In this document: positions 1 through 6,817 of the stretch, piece by piece
How the letters are laid out: the number at the start of each line of letters is the position of its first letter
Numbering within the stretch: position 1 is the stretch's first letter
Source: DATAYF01 sp036272735
GTDB taxonomy: Bacteria; Chloroflexota; Ktedonobacteria; Ktedonobacterales; Ktedonobacteraceae
Assembly (NCBI GenBank): GCA_036272735.1
Contig: DATAYF010000089.1
Coordinates: 1-15,178, forward strand
DNA length: 15,178 nt
Reading direction: 5' to 3'
Position numbers and translations under genes: made by a program
Notes under the pieces: generated by a model
Told to the model about the DNA's origin: nothing
What the model saw: only the letters and a program-made list of their open reading frames with translations
Database searches by the model: none

Positions 1-698
1 TTTTTCAACGATCTCGAGGTCCCCACTGACGTTGCCCTCCTTGCGATTTTGTGGCGATTGCGTGATAAATGAAGCCTGCGAGATGTGGCTGAGCTGTTTT
101 TCGAGCGGGGCTTTGCCTTCACACCTGAGACGGTTCGAGACTGGGAAGAACGTTTTGCGCCCCTGATTGCAGATCAATTGCGGATCAAACGGCATGACCA
201 GGCAGGAACATCCTGGTACGTCGATGAAACCTATCTCAAGGTCCAGGGAAAGTGGTGCTATCTCTACCAGACCATTGATGGAGATGGCAATCTGGTTGAT
301 TCGCGACTGAGTGAAAAGCGGAATATGGACGCCGCAAAGCAGTTCTTCGCGCAGGCTCTGGCGTGGTTGGTCATGCTCCAGAGACGGTCACAACCAATGG
401 GCATCGTTCTTATCCGCGTGCAGTACCCGAGACCCTGGGAAATGCGGTCGTACATCGGACGAATGTCTCCCTGAACAACCGCATAGAACAAGATCACCGC
501 GGTATCAAACAATGCTACTATCCCATGCGGGGCTTCGGGAGCGTTGCGTCAGCAGCCCGCTTCTGCCGGGCGTTTGATGAGGTTCGTCAGTTCTTTCGGG
601 TTCGGATCATCATGGAGCAAAAGGTTTCCTTGGCCCAAAAACGCGAGGCGTTCCATCAGCAATTGGACGATTTGAAGACTGTAGTTCCGATGGCCTAG
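1..698 (+). pseudogene. IS6-family DDE transposase, decayed
   Basis: Remnant of an IS6/IS240-type transposase whose first codons lie at or before the window edge. Frame 1 from base 1 reads FFNDLEVPTDVALLAI and WRLR, then meets a TGA at 70-72. The same frame resumes with SLRDVAELFFERGF, the usual N-terminal helix of the family, and reaches the first catalytic Asp in WYVDETYLKV (codon 223-225). Near 361-365 the homology jumps to frame 3 (VVGHAPETVTT), which fits loss of one base. It continues through NNRIEQDHRG, with the catalytic Glu at 486-488, to the TAG at 696-698. The second catalytic position, normally Asp in VTTDGH, is Asn (codon 396-398). Three independent lesions mean it cannot transpose. 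I know the family motifs from memory and made no database comparison. Confidence 0.85.
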
Positions 699-755
699 AA
701 GAGAGAAATGCGGGATGAGCGGATCATGTGTCCTTTGTTTGCTCTTGTGTTCTCA

Positions 756-769
756 GTTCTGACAGAACC
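756..769 (+). repeat. Candidate right end of the IS6 remnant
   Basis: GTTCTG-A-CAGAAC is a 13-base odd-centred palindrome followed by C. Its CAGAACC end resembles the GGTTCTG...-type termini of IS6-family elements in inverted orientation. It lies about 60 bases after the transposase stop, a reasonable place for the right inverted repeat. The left end is outside the window, so no pairing can be checked. Confidence 0.3.
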
Positions 770-850
770 GTTTGTCAGGCCTGCTTTGTTAATTAAAGAT
801 TAGGCTCAGCCAATTCAGATAATTGCTTCCCAGGAATATATGCGTGATAT

Positions 851-877
851 GCTATCCTCTGCAACTTAGAGGATAGC
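851..877. repeat. Perfect 10-bp hairpin in a gene-free stretch
   Basis: GCTATCCTCT and AGAGGATAGC form a perfect 10-bp stem around a 7-base loop (GCAACTT). No T-tract follows on either strand, so it is not a classic intrinsic terminator. It sits about 90 bases beyond the stop of the minus-strand sigma factor and about 80 bases past the candidate IS end. It could be a transcript 3' structure or a protein-binding palindrome. The rest of 770-965 shows no gene. Confidence 0.5.
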
Positions 878-904
878 TGAGCTTACTTAGTCTAAACAAG
901 AAAT

Positions 905-935
905 AATGGAAGGAGAGATAACGGTCCGCTATTGG
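905..935 (+). repeat. Copy 1 of a 31-base repeat (anti-sigma tail-like)
   Basis: This segment matches 11522-11552 at 28 of 31 positions. In the second copy the sequence covers the last codons (QWKER stop) of the zf-HC2 anti-sigma gene plus about 15 bases beyond. Here the same reading frame gives WKER then TAA, but no anti-sigma gene precedes it. It therefore looks like the detached 3' end of a related gene, or a short element shared by both loci. Confidence 0.5.
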
Positions 936-965
936 CAGTTGCTCCATCCTGCTCCTCTCGGAATC

Positions 966-1529
966 TCAAAGGGCCTGATCGATACGCCGAAAGTGTTCCC
1001 TGAACACCTTTTTTGCACGCGAAATACGCGTTGCGGCGGCAGTTGGCGAGATCCCAACAATGGCTCCCACTTCCTGGTACGGCACTCCCTGAGCGGCGTT
1101 GAGTATCAGCACAATCGCATACTCCTGCGGCATGCTGGCGAGAGCCAGGCGGATATGCTCACGCTCGAAGATCTCGGGAATGCCTCCGCTCTCGCGAAGT
1201 AGGGAAGAAGCACCATCCTCAACTCTACCCTCGCTTTGTTGGTCTCCCGCCCGGCACCGGATCAGTGGCTGCCAGGAAAGACGCTTGCGTCGCCGGAGAA
1301 GATCGATAGAAAGATTGGTGGCAAGACGGTACAGCCAAGTAGAAAGGTTCTCACGATCGCGCAACCCATCCCAAGCTTTGAAAACACGTACAAATACCTC
1401 CTGAGTCACATCATTGGCATCTTCTTGGCTGTTGAGCATATGGAAGACATATGAATGGATTGGCCGACGATACCGCTCGTAGAAAGCATGGAAGGTGTAA
1501 ACTTCATCATCGACTACGTACATTTGCAT
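966..1529 (-). CDS. ECF-type RNA polymerase sigma factor
   Basis: An alternative sigma factor of 187 residues that would direct RNA polymerase to a small set of promoters. Region 2 spans about residues 13-83 (FHAFYERYRRPIHSYV, EDANDVTQEVFVRVFKAW, STWLYRLATNLSIDLLRRR). A polar linker follows, then region 4 at about 127-181 (ALASMPQEYAIVLILNAAQG, then YQEVGAIVGISPTAAATRIS with the -35-binding helix). The frame is open further upstream, but ATG at 1529 is preferred. It has AGAGAGGA about five bases ahead, and homology starts right after it. No anti-sigma gene sits beside it in the same orientation, unlike the second sigma factor in this window. The length and two-domain layout fit the ECF group; the subgroup and signal are unknown. 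Confidence 0.9.
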   Translation of the reverse strand: MQMYVVDDEVYTFHAFYERYRRPIHSYVFHMLNSQEDANDVTQEVFVRVFKAWDGLRDRENLSTWLYRLATNLSIDLLRRRKRLSWQPLIRCRAGDQQSEGRVEDGASSLLRESGGIPEIFEREHIRLALASMPQEYAIVLILNAAQGVPYQEVGAIVGISPTAAATRISRAKKVFREHFRRIDQAL

Positions 1530-1928
1530 GGTCCGTCCTCTCTTTCTTGCAGTGAACTTTTCCGATCCTGGATGACCACAAACTGCGTGATCATCCAGGT
1601 AGAAAGCGGTACGCACACGGCAACCAGCACTTTCCCAAAGAAGCAGCGTCGACGTTGACGTTCTCTTCTCATCCTTTCACCAGCTGCGTTTGTGTACCCA
1701 GAACTCTCGTCTTGGGAAATGACGATTCGTTACAACCTTGTCTCGAAGACCATAAGGCATATGATCTCTGACTCAAGCATGACAAACCAGAGCGCAGGAG
1801 TTCTGCTCTTCCTTCCTCGTGGAGGCTCTTCGAGTGCAACGAATCGATCGGAGCAAAACCTATCGGCTATGAATGGAGGGATGTGTTTGAGGATAAAAAA
1901 TGTGAAACCTACTAAAAAGAGGAAAAAG
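1530..1928. other. Gene-free spacer upstream of the sigma factor
   Basis: About 400 bases between two minus-strand genes. I see no supported gene. The long plus-strand reading frame that begins here runs antisense through the nitrilase and has no recognisable protein. The stretch should hold the sigma factor promoter, but I could not assign -35/-10 boxes with confidence. Downstream of the nitrilase stop the minus strand is T-rich (CTTTTTCCTCTTTTTAG) without a clear stem. CGTCGACGTTGACG near 1648-1661 is a small GACGT-rich cluster of unknown role. Confidence 0.5.
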
Positions 1929-2879
1929 TTATTCTGGCCAGAAAAAAGCATCTTCGTTCGCGAGAGGAAGCACCTTCCCCCTGACCATGAACCCCAAAAT
2001 GTCAGTCCGCCCGTAATGCCCAACCACATCGAAGCCGCGCCGGGCCAGCAGGGCCTCTGCTGGAGATGCATCGGCCAGGAGGATACATTCTTCGCCGTGA
2101 GCAGGACCAGCGACAATTGTACCCAATGGATTGACGATGACGCTGCCACCTGGATGGATAAGCTCACCAGGAGTATAGACGCCCAAGGCGGCCAGATCAC
2201 GCGGCAGATCGCTCTCGCGCAGGAATGTCCCAACGCTCACGACCCACATCCGGCCCTCTGTGGCAATATGGCGCATCGAGGCGAGCCAGCGCTCACCATC
2301 ATCCTGCGTGGGGGCCAGGTGGATCTGTTCTCCCTGGGCATAGAGCGCCATCCGAGCCAATGGCATATAGTTTTCCCAGCAAAGCAGGCCACCGATGATC
2401 CCCTGTTCTGTCTGAAGCGTTCTGAGTGTGCTCCCATCCCCAGATCCCCAGATCATCCGCTCGGCAAATGTCGGAACAAGTTTCCGATGGCGTCCAAGAA
2501 GAGACCCATCAGAACCGAGATAGAGCAAGGTATTATACAGCGTGCCGAGGCGCGCAGGGCGTTCAGTTACCCCTATAGCAACCGTCATCCGGTGTTCACG
2601 GCAAGCCTCGGCGAGCAGATCGACTTCGGGACCAGGAATGGTAATCGCCTGCTCGAAAAACCGCCGCTGGAAGGAAAAGAATGGCTCTGCACTGGGGCTC
2701 GAAGCCCGAGCGGGAACGCGCCAGATCCAGTCAGGATAGCCTGGAAGATATGATTCGGGAAAGACGGCCAGCCACGCCCCTTTTTGCGCCGCTTCCGCAA
2801 TACGCTCAGCCGCGCGCCTGGCCGTGGCCATCGCGTCTCCGTAGATGGGTGCCGCCTGAATAGCCGCAAGAACTCCCAT
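1929..2879 (-). CDS. Nitrilase (carbon-nitrogen hydrolase)
   Basis: A 316-residue enzyme of the nitrilase superfamily, branch 1, which converts nitriles to carboxylic acids and ammonia in the cytosol. The catalytic set is visible: Glu42 in VFPESYLPGYP, Lys133 in GRHRKLVPTF with the second Glu at 140, and Cys167 in GGLLCWENYMPLAR. CWENYMPLAR and HRKLVPT are characteristic of true nitrilases rather than amidases or ureidopropionases. Length is near that of the family. The frame is open upstream, but ATG at 2879 has a strong AGGAGGG six bases ahead and starts directly with the first beta strand (MGVLAAIQAAP). It begins 37 bases after the triplicate-module membrane protein stops, on the same strand, so it is probably the last gene of that operon. 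Substrate cannot be told; cyanide-type and arylacetonitrile activities are both possible. Confidence 0.93.
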   Translation of the reverse strand: MGVLAAIQAAPIYGDAMATARRAAERIAEAAQKGAWLAVFPESYLPGYPDWIWRVPARASSPSAEPFFSFQRRFFEQAITIPGPEVDLLAEACREHRMTVAIGVTERPARLGTLYNTLLYLGSDGSLLGRHRKLVPTFAERMIWGSGDGSTLRTLQTEQGIIGGLLCWENYMPLARMALYAQGEQIHLAPTQDDGERWLASMRHIATEGRMWVVSVGTFLRESDLPRDLAALGVYTPGELIHPGGSVIVNPLGTIVAGPAHGEECILLADASPAEALLARRGFDVVGHYGRTDILGFMVRGKVLPLANEDAFFWPE

Positions 2880-2916
2880 ATTTTTCCCTCCTGAACAGCA
2901 GATATCTCTGTGTATC

Positions 2917-4335
2917 CTACCCCAGGACAATTGGAAGCACAAGCCCCAGGCCGAGCACCACGAGCCAGAGTGCTGGTGCAGGAGTCCCAGGTGGACGACG
3001 GAGAGACGCTTCACGCGCGGCAACACGTGTATCGAGGAGCAACCATTTCGCGTGATGGCGTTCGAACCAGAAAAACACCAGACCCGTCGCAGCGCCATAG
3101 ATCACATAGCCCAGTAAGGAGGGCAAGAGCCCATCGGCAGCCTGCATGGTCCACGGAGGAGCATGGCCGAACAAAATGGGCATGAGAGTCAAAGGACCAA
3201 GAAACCACCACACCAGTCCATACAGCATGCCCCAGGCCAGACTTGATCCGGCGTCAGGTGACTCGTGTGCAAAGAGAAGCCCATAACTCATCCCAATGAG
3301 AACACTGATGACCAGAAGGGTCACGAAACCAGCGATCGGAGATGATACTCTCATCAGAGCCGCAACCTGTGGTAAGGCTCCTGTAGTTGCGAGCACAACG
3401 CTCAAGAGCAGACCTCCCAGGATACTGGCGAGTGCCCCCCACCCCAGGGAATGCAGCGTCAAAAGACCAGGCCCCTCTGCCTGGCGATTGATGGGATCGG
3501 ATTCGATAAACAATCCCACCCACAGGCGACTTCCCCAGGCATAGATCAAGCCTAGCAGAACGCCGTAGACGGCGTGGCCGATAAGTGAGCCGAAAAAGGC
3601 GCCTGCATGCAGATACGACCAGTCAACGGGCTGGTGCAGCAGGAGAGGCAAGAGGGTCAGCGGCCCCAGAAACCACCAGAAGAGTCCATAGGCCAATCCC
3701 CAACAGATGCTCGACCCGGCACTGCGCACATTCCGTTGAAAGAGCAGGCCAAAGCTGGCCCCAATGCTCACTGCGATGAGATAATGCAGCAGCATCCCTA
3801 CAGCTGAGGAGTCGGAATTGACGATGCCTGCGATCAGCACAAAGGCATTGTTCTGTGCAAACCAGAGGCTAAAGGCCCAGCCTCCAATCAGTCCTGCGAG
3901 CCCGCCGACCGTGACAGCGCGAAGAAGTGTGAAGTGCATACGCTCTCCCGAAGCCTTGTCCATCTTCAACACCCCGTTCAAGAGTCCCAGAGGGAGGCCA
4001 AAGCAGAGGAGATAGGCCACCAGTTCAGGAAAGTGCGCGCGTGCTTCATCGAGCATCCCCATGCGCGTTGCTCCCTGGAGCAAGGGAAGAAGCCCCGTTG
4101 GAACCGCGAGCCAGAGGAAAAAGGCAGACCCCAATCCCCAGATGAGTCCTGACCCAACCGAGACAATCTGCCTGGTGAAAAGCCAGGCGAAGATCAACCC
4201 GTACAAAGCTCCAAAAAGGACACTGAGCGGCAAAGGGAGTGATGAGGAGGGTAGCTGCGCAAGCAAGACTCCGCCAAGACCTCCTGTCAACAGGCTCAGG
4301 CTGAGTATTCGTATCAAAGAAAACCGCAGTACCAT
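2917..4335 (-). CDS. Polytopic membrane protein with three repeat modules
   Basis: A 472-residue, very hydrophobic protein that I do not recognise by name. It is built from three copies of one module of about 110-130 residues (roughly 10-120, 138-268 and 294-424). Each copy has a glycine-rich helix pair, a GSS-W-G element and a hallmark helix: GLIWGLGSAFFLWLAVPTG, GLFWWFLGPLTLLPLLLHQP and GLVWWFLGPLTLMPILFGHA. Each hallmark ends in a short amphipathic stretch and a YG(V/A)xxGL helix. A fourth, more diverged copy forms the N-terminus of the flavoprotein encoded immediately upstream. The start ATG overlaps that gene's TGA by one base (TGATG), which implies coupled translation. The C-terminus has a charged loop (about 425-450) and a final hydrophobic helix. 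It may be a membrane partner of the flavoprotein; biochemical function is unknown. Confidence 0.88.
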   Translation of the reverse strand: MVLRFSLIRILSLSLLTGGLGGVLLAQLPSSSLPLPLSVLFGALYGLIFAWLFTRQIVSVGSGLIWGLGSAFFLWLAVPTGLLPLLQGATRMGMLDEARAHFPELVAYLLCFGLPLGLLNGVLKMDKASGERMHFTLLRAVTVGGLAGLIGGWAFSLWFAQNNAFVLIAGIVNSDSSAVGMLLHYLIAVSIGASFGLLFQRNVRSAGSSICWGLAYGLFWWFLGPLTLLPLLLHQPVDWSYLHAGAFFGSLIGHAVYGVLLGLIYAWGSRLWVGLFIESDPINRQAEGPGLLTLHSLGWGALASILGGLLLSVVLATTGALPQVAALMRVSSPIAGFVTLLVISVLIGMSYGLLFAHESPDAGSSLAWGMLYGLVWWFLGPLTLMPILFGHAPPWTMQAADGLLPSLLGYVIYGAATGLVFFWFERHHAKWLLLDTRVAAREASLRRPPGTPAPALWLVVLGLGLVLPIVLG

Positions 4336-6071
4336 CAGTCTTCACTGCCTTTCTTTGCAAATGTCATCTCCTGGCCAGATTGATGGAGCGAACGACGATC
4401 ATTGAATTCAATTGTCTGGACAATATCACGAGGAAAGAACAATTCGAGTATCCAGTCGCTCAGAACGCGTAGTTTACGTTCCACTCCTGGAAGCTTGGAG
4501 AGATAGATCCCACGCCACAGCAGCCAGGCCAGAAACCCGGAGAAGCGCCACCCTTTGATTTCGGCACAGGCTGTCTGATACCCAACCACGCATAAGAGCC
4601 CCAACGCTTCAAAATGAAAGGGCTTCAGGGGACGCTGGTGAACGCCGGCATGGATATTATGAGCCAACGTTTTTGCCTCGCGTAAGGCAAACTGGGCTGT
4701 TGGAGGACAGGGTTTTCCCGTTTTCCCATCTGTGACGCGCGCACAATCGCCCAGCGCCCAGATGCCTGTCAAGCCGGGAACGGCCAGGCAATGGTCGACG
4801 AGAAGAGCTCCTCGTGGATCATGCGCTGCTGAAAGCGTCTGTACAAGCGGGTGGGGTCTGCTCCCTGCTGCCCAGATCAGCGTCTCCGCCCGGATCTCTT
4901 CCTGCGGTTGGAGCCGAACCACCCCTTCCTGCGCATCGAGCAGGCGTGTCTTCAGTTTGAATGTGACTCCACGGGCCATCATTCGCTGGAGGGCATAGTC
5001 CCCCAGGGATGGGCTGAGCTCGGGCAAAATGTGATCATGAGCATGAACAACCATTACCTGCACATCAGCGGGTGTCAGGTTGGGATAGGAGAAGAGTGCT
5101 CCACGCACGAGGTCGTTCAATGCCCCAGCTAGCTCCACTCCGGCAAAGCCCGCGCCAACGATCACAAAGGTCAGCATCGCCTTGCGCTGTGCGGGATCGG
5201 GCTCACGGTCGGCCAGTTCGAGCAGGTGAAGCACCTGCTCACGAATGCGCATGGCATCGACTACCGACTTAAAGTCAAAAGCGATTTCCTCAACTCCTTT
5301 GAGTCCCAGGAAATTGGAGACGCCGCCCACGGCAAGCACCAGGTGGTCGAAGCATACTTCGCTCTGCTGCGGGGAGGGAACCTCTGGCGCTAAGAGCAGT
5401 CGTTTCTGTTCGACATCAATGTGCTCGACCTGCCCGTAGACCACGTGTGTCCGCCGCAAACTGGTCCGTAATGGAGTGCAAATGTGCATGGCTTCGAGAC
5501 TTCCTCCGGCAACCTCTGCCAGCATCGGCGTGAACAGCAGCGAGTTCGAAGCGCTCACCAGCGTGAGCGAGACGGTCGGGTCTGCCCCAAACAGGCGTTC
5601 CAGGTATTCAGCGGTCGCCATCCCCGCAAAGCCACCCCCCACAATCACAATCCGCGTCTCGATGACTGGCGACGGCTTGGGACGCTCATATTCTGGCCCC
5701 AGAACGTGCATGGCGAGATCGCTCAGCCCCTGGACAAGCAGCCCCAGGCTCGCACCATAGAGAACCCAGCCAACGAGAGCAGGAAAGAGCAGGCGCATTT
5801 CTTGCGCTGTCCATTGTGGGGGCTGGCCAGACAGGAGGGGAAGAAGGAAAAGACTGATTCCTATCCAGAGCACGAGGCCATCGACAGCTGCCATCATCAC
5901 ACATTGTGCATAGGCCTTGGGAGCCGGACGAAAGGCCAGGGTAAAGCAGATGCCCACGACACTTCCCAAAAGGAGACCGACAGGAGAATCTGGCAGCGTG
6001 AGCAGCAAGATGACGCCGCTGCATGCTCCTGCCAGCAAGCCAATCAGGCTCCGCCGTCCATAGGTATTCAT
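4335..6071 (-). CDS. Type-II NADH dehydrogenase-like flavoprotein with N-terminal membrane module
   Basis: An NAD(P)H:quinone oxidoreductase-like flavoprotein of 578 residues; typical NDH-2 proteins are about 400-450. Residues 7-115 form a hydrophobic module (SLIGLLAGACSGVILLL, then DGLVLWIGISLFLLPLLSGQ and YGASLGLL) homologous to the repeats of the next gene's product. The enzyme follows: FAD-binding RIVIVGGGFAGMATAEYL near 140, NAD-binding FVIVGAGFAGVELAGAL near 302, the second FAD motif GIWALGDCARV near 437-447, the AQFALREAKTLAHNI segment, and the C-terminal WLLWRGIYLSKLPG region typical of membrane-associated NDH-2. ATG at 6071 is preferred because the module starts at once, as in the neighbour, and because a strong RNA stem fills the sequence just upstream. 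The frame also offers GTG/ATG at 6170/6167 with GGGGAGAG ahead. It probably passes electrons from NADH to quinone without proton pumping. Confidence 0.9.
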   Translation of the reverse strand: MNTYGRRSLIGLLAGACSGVILLLTLPDSPVGLLLGSVVGICFTLAFRPAPKAYAQCVMMAAVDGLVLWIGISLFLLPLLSGQPPQWTAQEMRLLFPALVGWVLYGASLGLLVQGLSDLAMHVLGPEYERPKPSPVIETRIVIVGGGFAGMATAEYLERLFGADPTVSLTLVSASNSLLFTPMLAEVAGGSLEAMHICTPLRTSLRRTHVVYGQVEHIDVEQKRLLLAPEVPSPQQSEVCFDHLVLAVGGVSNFLGLKGVEEIAFDFKSVVDAMRIREQVLHLLELADREPDPAQRKAMLTFVIVGAGFAGVELAGALNDLVRGALFSYPNLTPADVQVMVVHAHDHILPELSPSLGDYALQRMMARGVTFKLKTRLLDAQEGVVRLQPQEEIRAETLIWAAGSRPHPLVQTLSAAHDPRGALLVDHCLAVPGLTGIWALGDCARVTDGKTGKPCPPTAQFALREAKTLAHNIHAGVHQRPLKPFHFEALGLLCVVGYQTACAEIKGWRFSGFLAWLLWRGIYLSKLPGVERKLRVLSDWILELFFPRDIVQTIEFNDRRSLHQSGQEMTFAKKGSED

Positions 6072-6095
6072 ACGGGAACCCCCTGTACCAGGTTC

Positions 6096-6168
6096 GATGA
6101 AGGCACCTCGGAGCATAGGCGCATGTTTCCCATGCGAAGCCTGGGATGAGCTCCAAGGTACCTTCATC
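6096..6168 (-). promoter_or_regulatory. Structured leader: 19-bp stem before the flavoprotein
   Basis: Bases 6096-6114 and 6150-6168 are inverted repeats matching at 17 of 19 positions. On the minus-strand transcript both remaining positions become U.G pairs, so the whole 19-bp stem forms. On the plus strand they would be A.C mismatches. Inside is a second stem, CGCATG-GGAAA-CATGCG (6120-6136). A small CCTG-GTA-CAGG hairpin (6082-6092) follows, just before the GGGGG ribosome-site candidate. It lies in the 5' region of the oxidoreductase gene. Known riboswitch classes are not recognised. It could instead be incidental within a longer N-terminus if the upstream start is used. Confidence 0.55.
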
Positions 6169-6224
6169 ACGTTTCTCTCCCCAGGTGAGAGAGCCGCAAG
6201 GGAGGAAACGGGCTCGTGGCGTTC

Positions 6225-6236
6225 TGCTGGCCAGCA
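6225..6236. repeat. 12-base perfect palindrome in DoxX-flavoprotein spacer
   Basis: TGCTGGCCAGCA reads identically on both strands. It lies between the DoxX-like stop and the structured leader. It may be a protein-binding site or the core of a short hairpin. Nothing else in 6169-6268 looks coding. Confidence 0.35.
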
Positions 6237-6268
6237 CGCTTCCTGTCTGAGTCACTTCTTATCAAGTG

Positions 6269-6703
6269 TTAAGAAACTATCTGAACCACGTGTTGTTTTC
6301 TGCTCTGCCTGACTGCGTTCGTCGTTGCCACGCTCAAAGCAGCAGCTGCCAGAACCAGATCCTTGAGCAGGAACTGTCCCGCCAGGGTGAGCAAGGGGAA
6401 ACCGGTCACTGATGGCGCAATCACGAAAATGGTCAGTGTTCCGGCAAACAAGATCAGGCAGAGCAAACCAACGTAGCGCAGCCACACCCCTGCAAAGAGG
6501 AGAACGGCGGCAAGGATTTCGAGCGCTCCAAGGACAGAGACGAACGTGTTAAACGCCAGGAAAGGCAGCGAGGCACTCAGCAACATTCTGACAGGTGTCG
6601 GATCAACGAATTTCAGGGCTCCAATCCACAGAAGAATAAGGGCCAGACTCAAACGCAAAAAGAGAGGGGCGGTACGCTCGCCAAAGTGAAACACGGCTTT
6701 CAT
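6269..6703 (-). CDS. DoxX / DUF417 (YkgB/RclC-like) membrane protein
   Basis: A 144-residue integral membrane protein with four predicted helices (about 14-32, 55-72, 77-98 and 110-126). LRLSLALILLWIGALKF and GFPLLTLAGQFLLKDLVL resemble, from memory, the corresponding parts of E. coli RclC (YkgB, DUF417), which is linked to reactive-chlorine resistance. The fold group is DoxX-like, and the biochemical role of these proteins is mostly unknown. The frame is open 48 bases further upstream, but ATG at 6703 has AAGGAGA five bases ahead and starts just before the first helix. It lies on the same strand as the flavoprotein operon, about 200 bases upstream of it. A damaged second copy lies at 9318-9715. 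A 33-base element 56 bases upstream recurs before the kinase gene. Confidence 0.85.
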   Translation of the reverse strand: MKAVFHFGERTAPLFLRLSLALILLWIGALKFVDPTPVRMLLSASLPFLAFNTFVSVLGALEILAAVLLFAGVWLRYVGLLCLILFAGTLTIFVIAPSVTGFPLLTLAGQFLLKDLVLAAAALSVATTNAVRQSRKQHVVQIVS

Positions 6704-6758
6704 AAGGTTCTCCTTTGTTTCTCCTTCCACCAGGAAGGGCGGATTTTTCACACTGGCC

Positions 6759-6791
6759 TATAGTCTCTGAAAGGGAGAAAACATTACACCT
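6759..6791 (-). promoter_or_regulatory. Shared upstream element, copy 1 (before DoxX-like gene)
   Basis: This 33-base sequence matches 9212-9244 at 28 positions, and the core GGGAGAAAACATT is identical. On the minus strand both copies precede a gene start: 56 bases before the DoxX-like gene here and 172 bases before the kinase there. On that strand the core reads AATGTTTTCTCCC, followed by GAGAC about 16 bases after GTAAT/GGAAT. That spacing would suit an ECF-type promoter or a shared operator. Confidence 0.4.
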
Positions 6792-6817
6792 TTCTGAGGG
6801 TTGCTGGAAAATCCAGA

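Noticed and set aside
363..698. Programmed -1 frameshift in the IS6 transposase
   Set aside because: No slippery heptamer is visible near 361-366, IS6 elements are not known to use frameshifting, and the nonsense codon and Asp-to-Asn change point to decay.
1692..2753. Long plus-strand open frame (353 codons)
   Set aside because: It runs antisense through the nitrilase, which has a full catalytic triad and a strong ribosome site. The plus-strand product has no recognisable motif.
5484..6149. Plus-strand open frame of 221 codons
   Set aside because: It is antisense to the N-terminal and FAD-binding parts of the flavoprotein and has low-complexity, hydrophilic composition.
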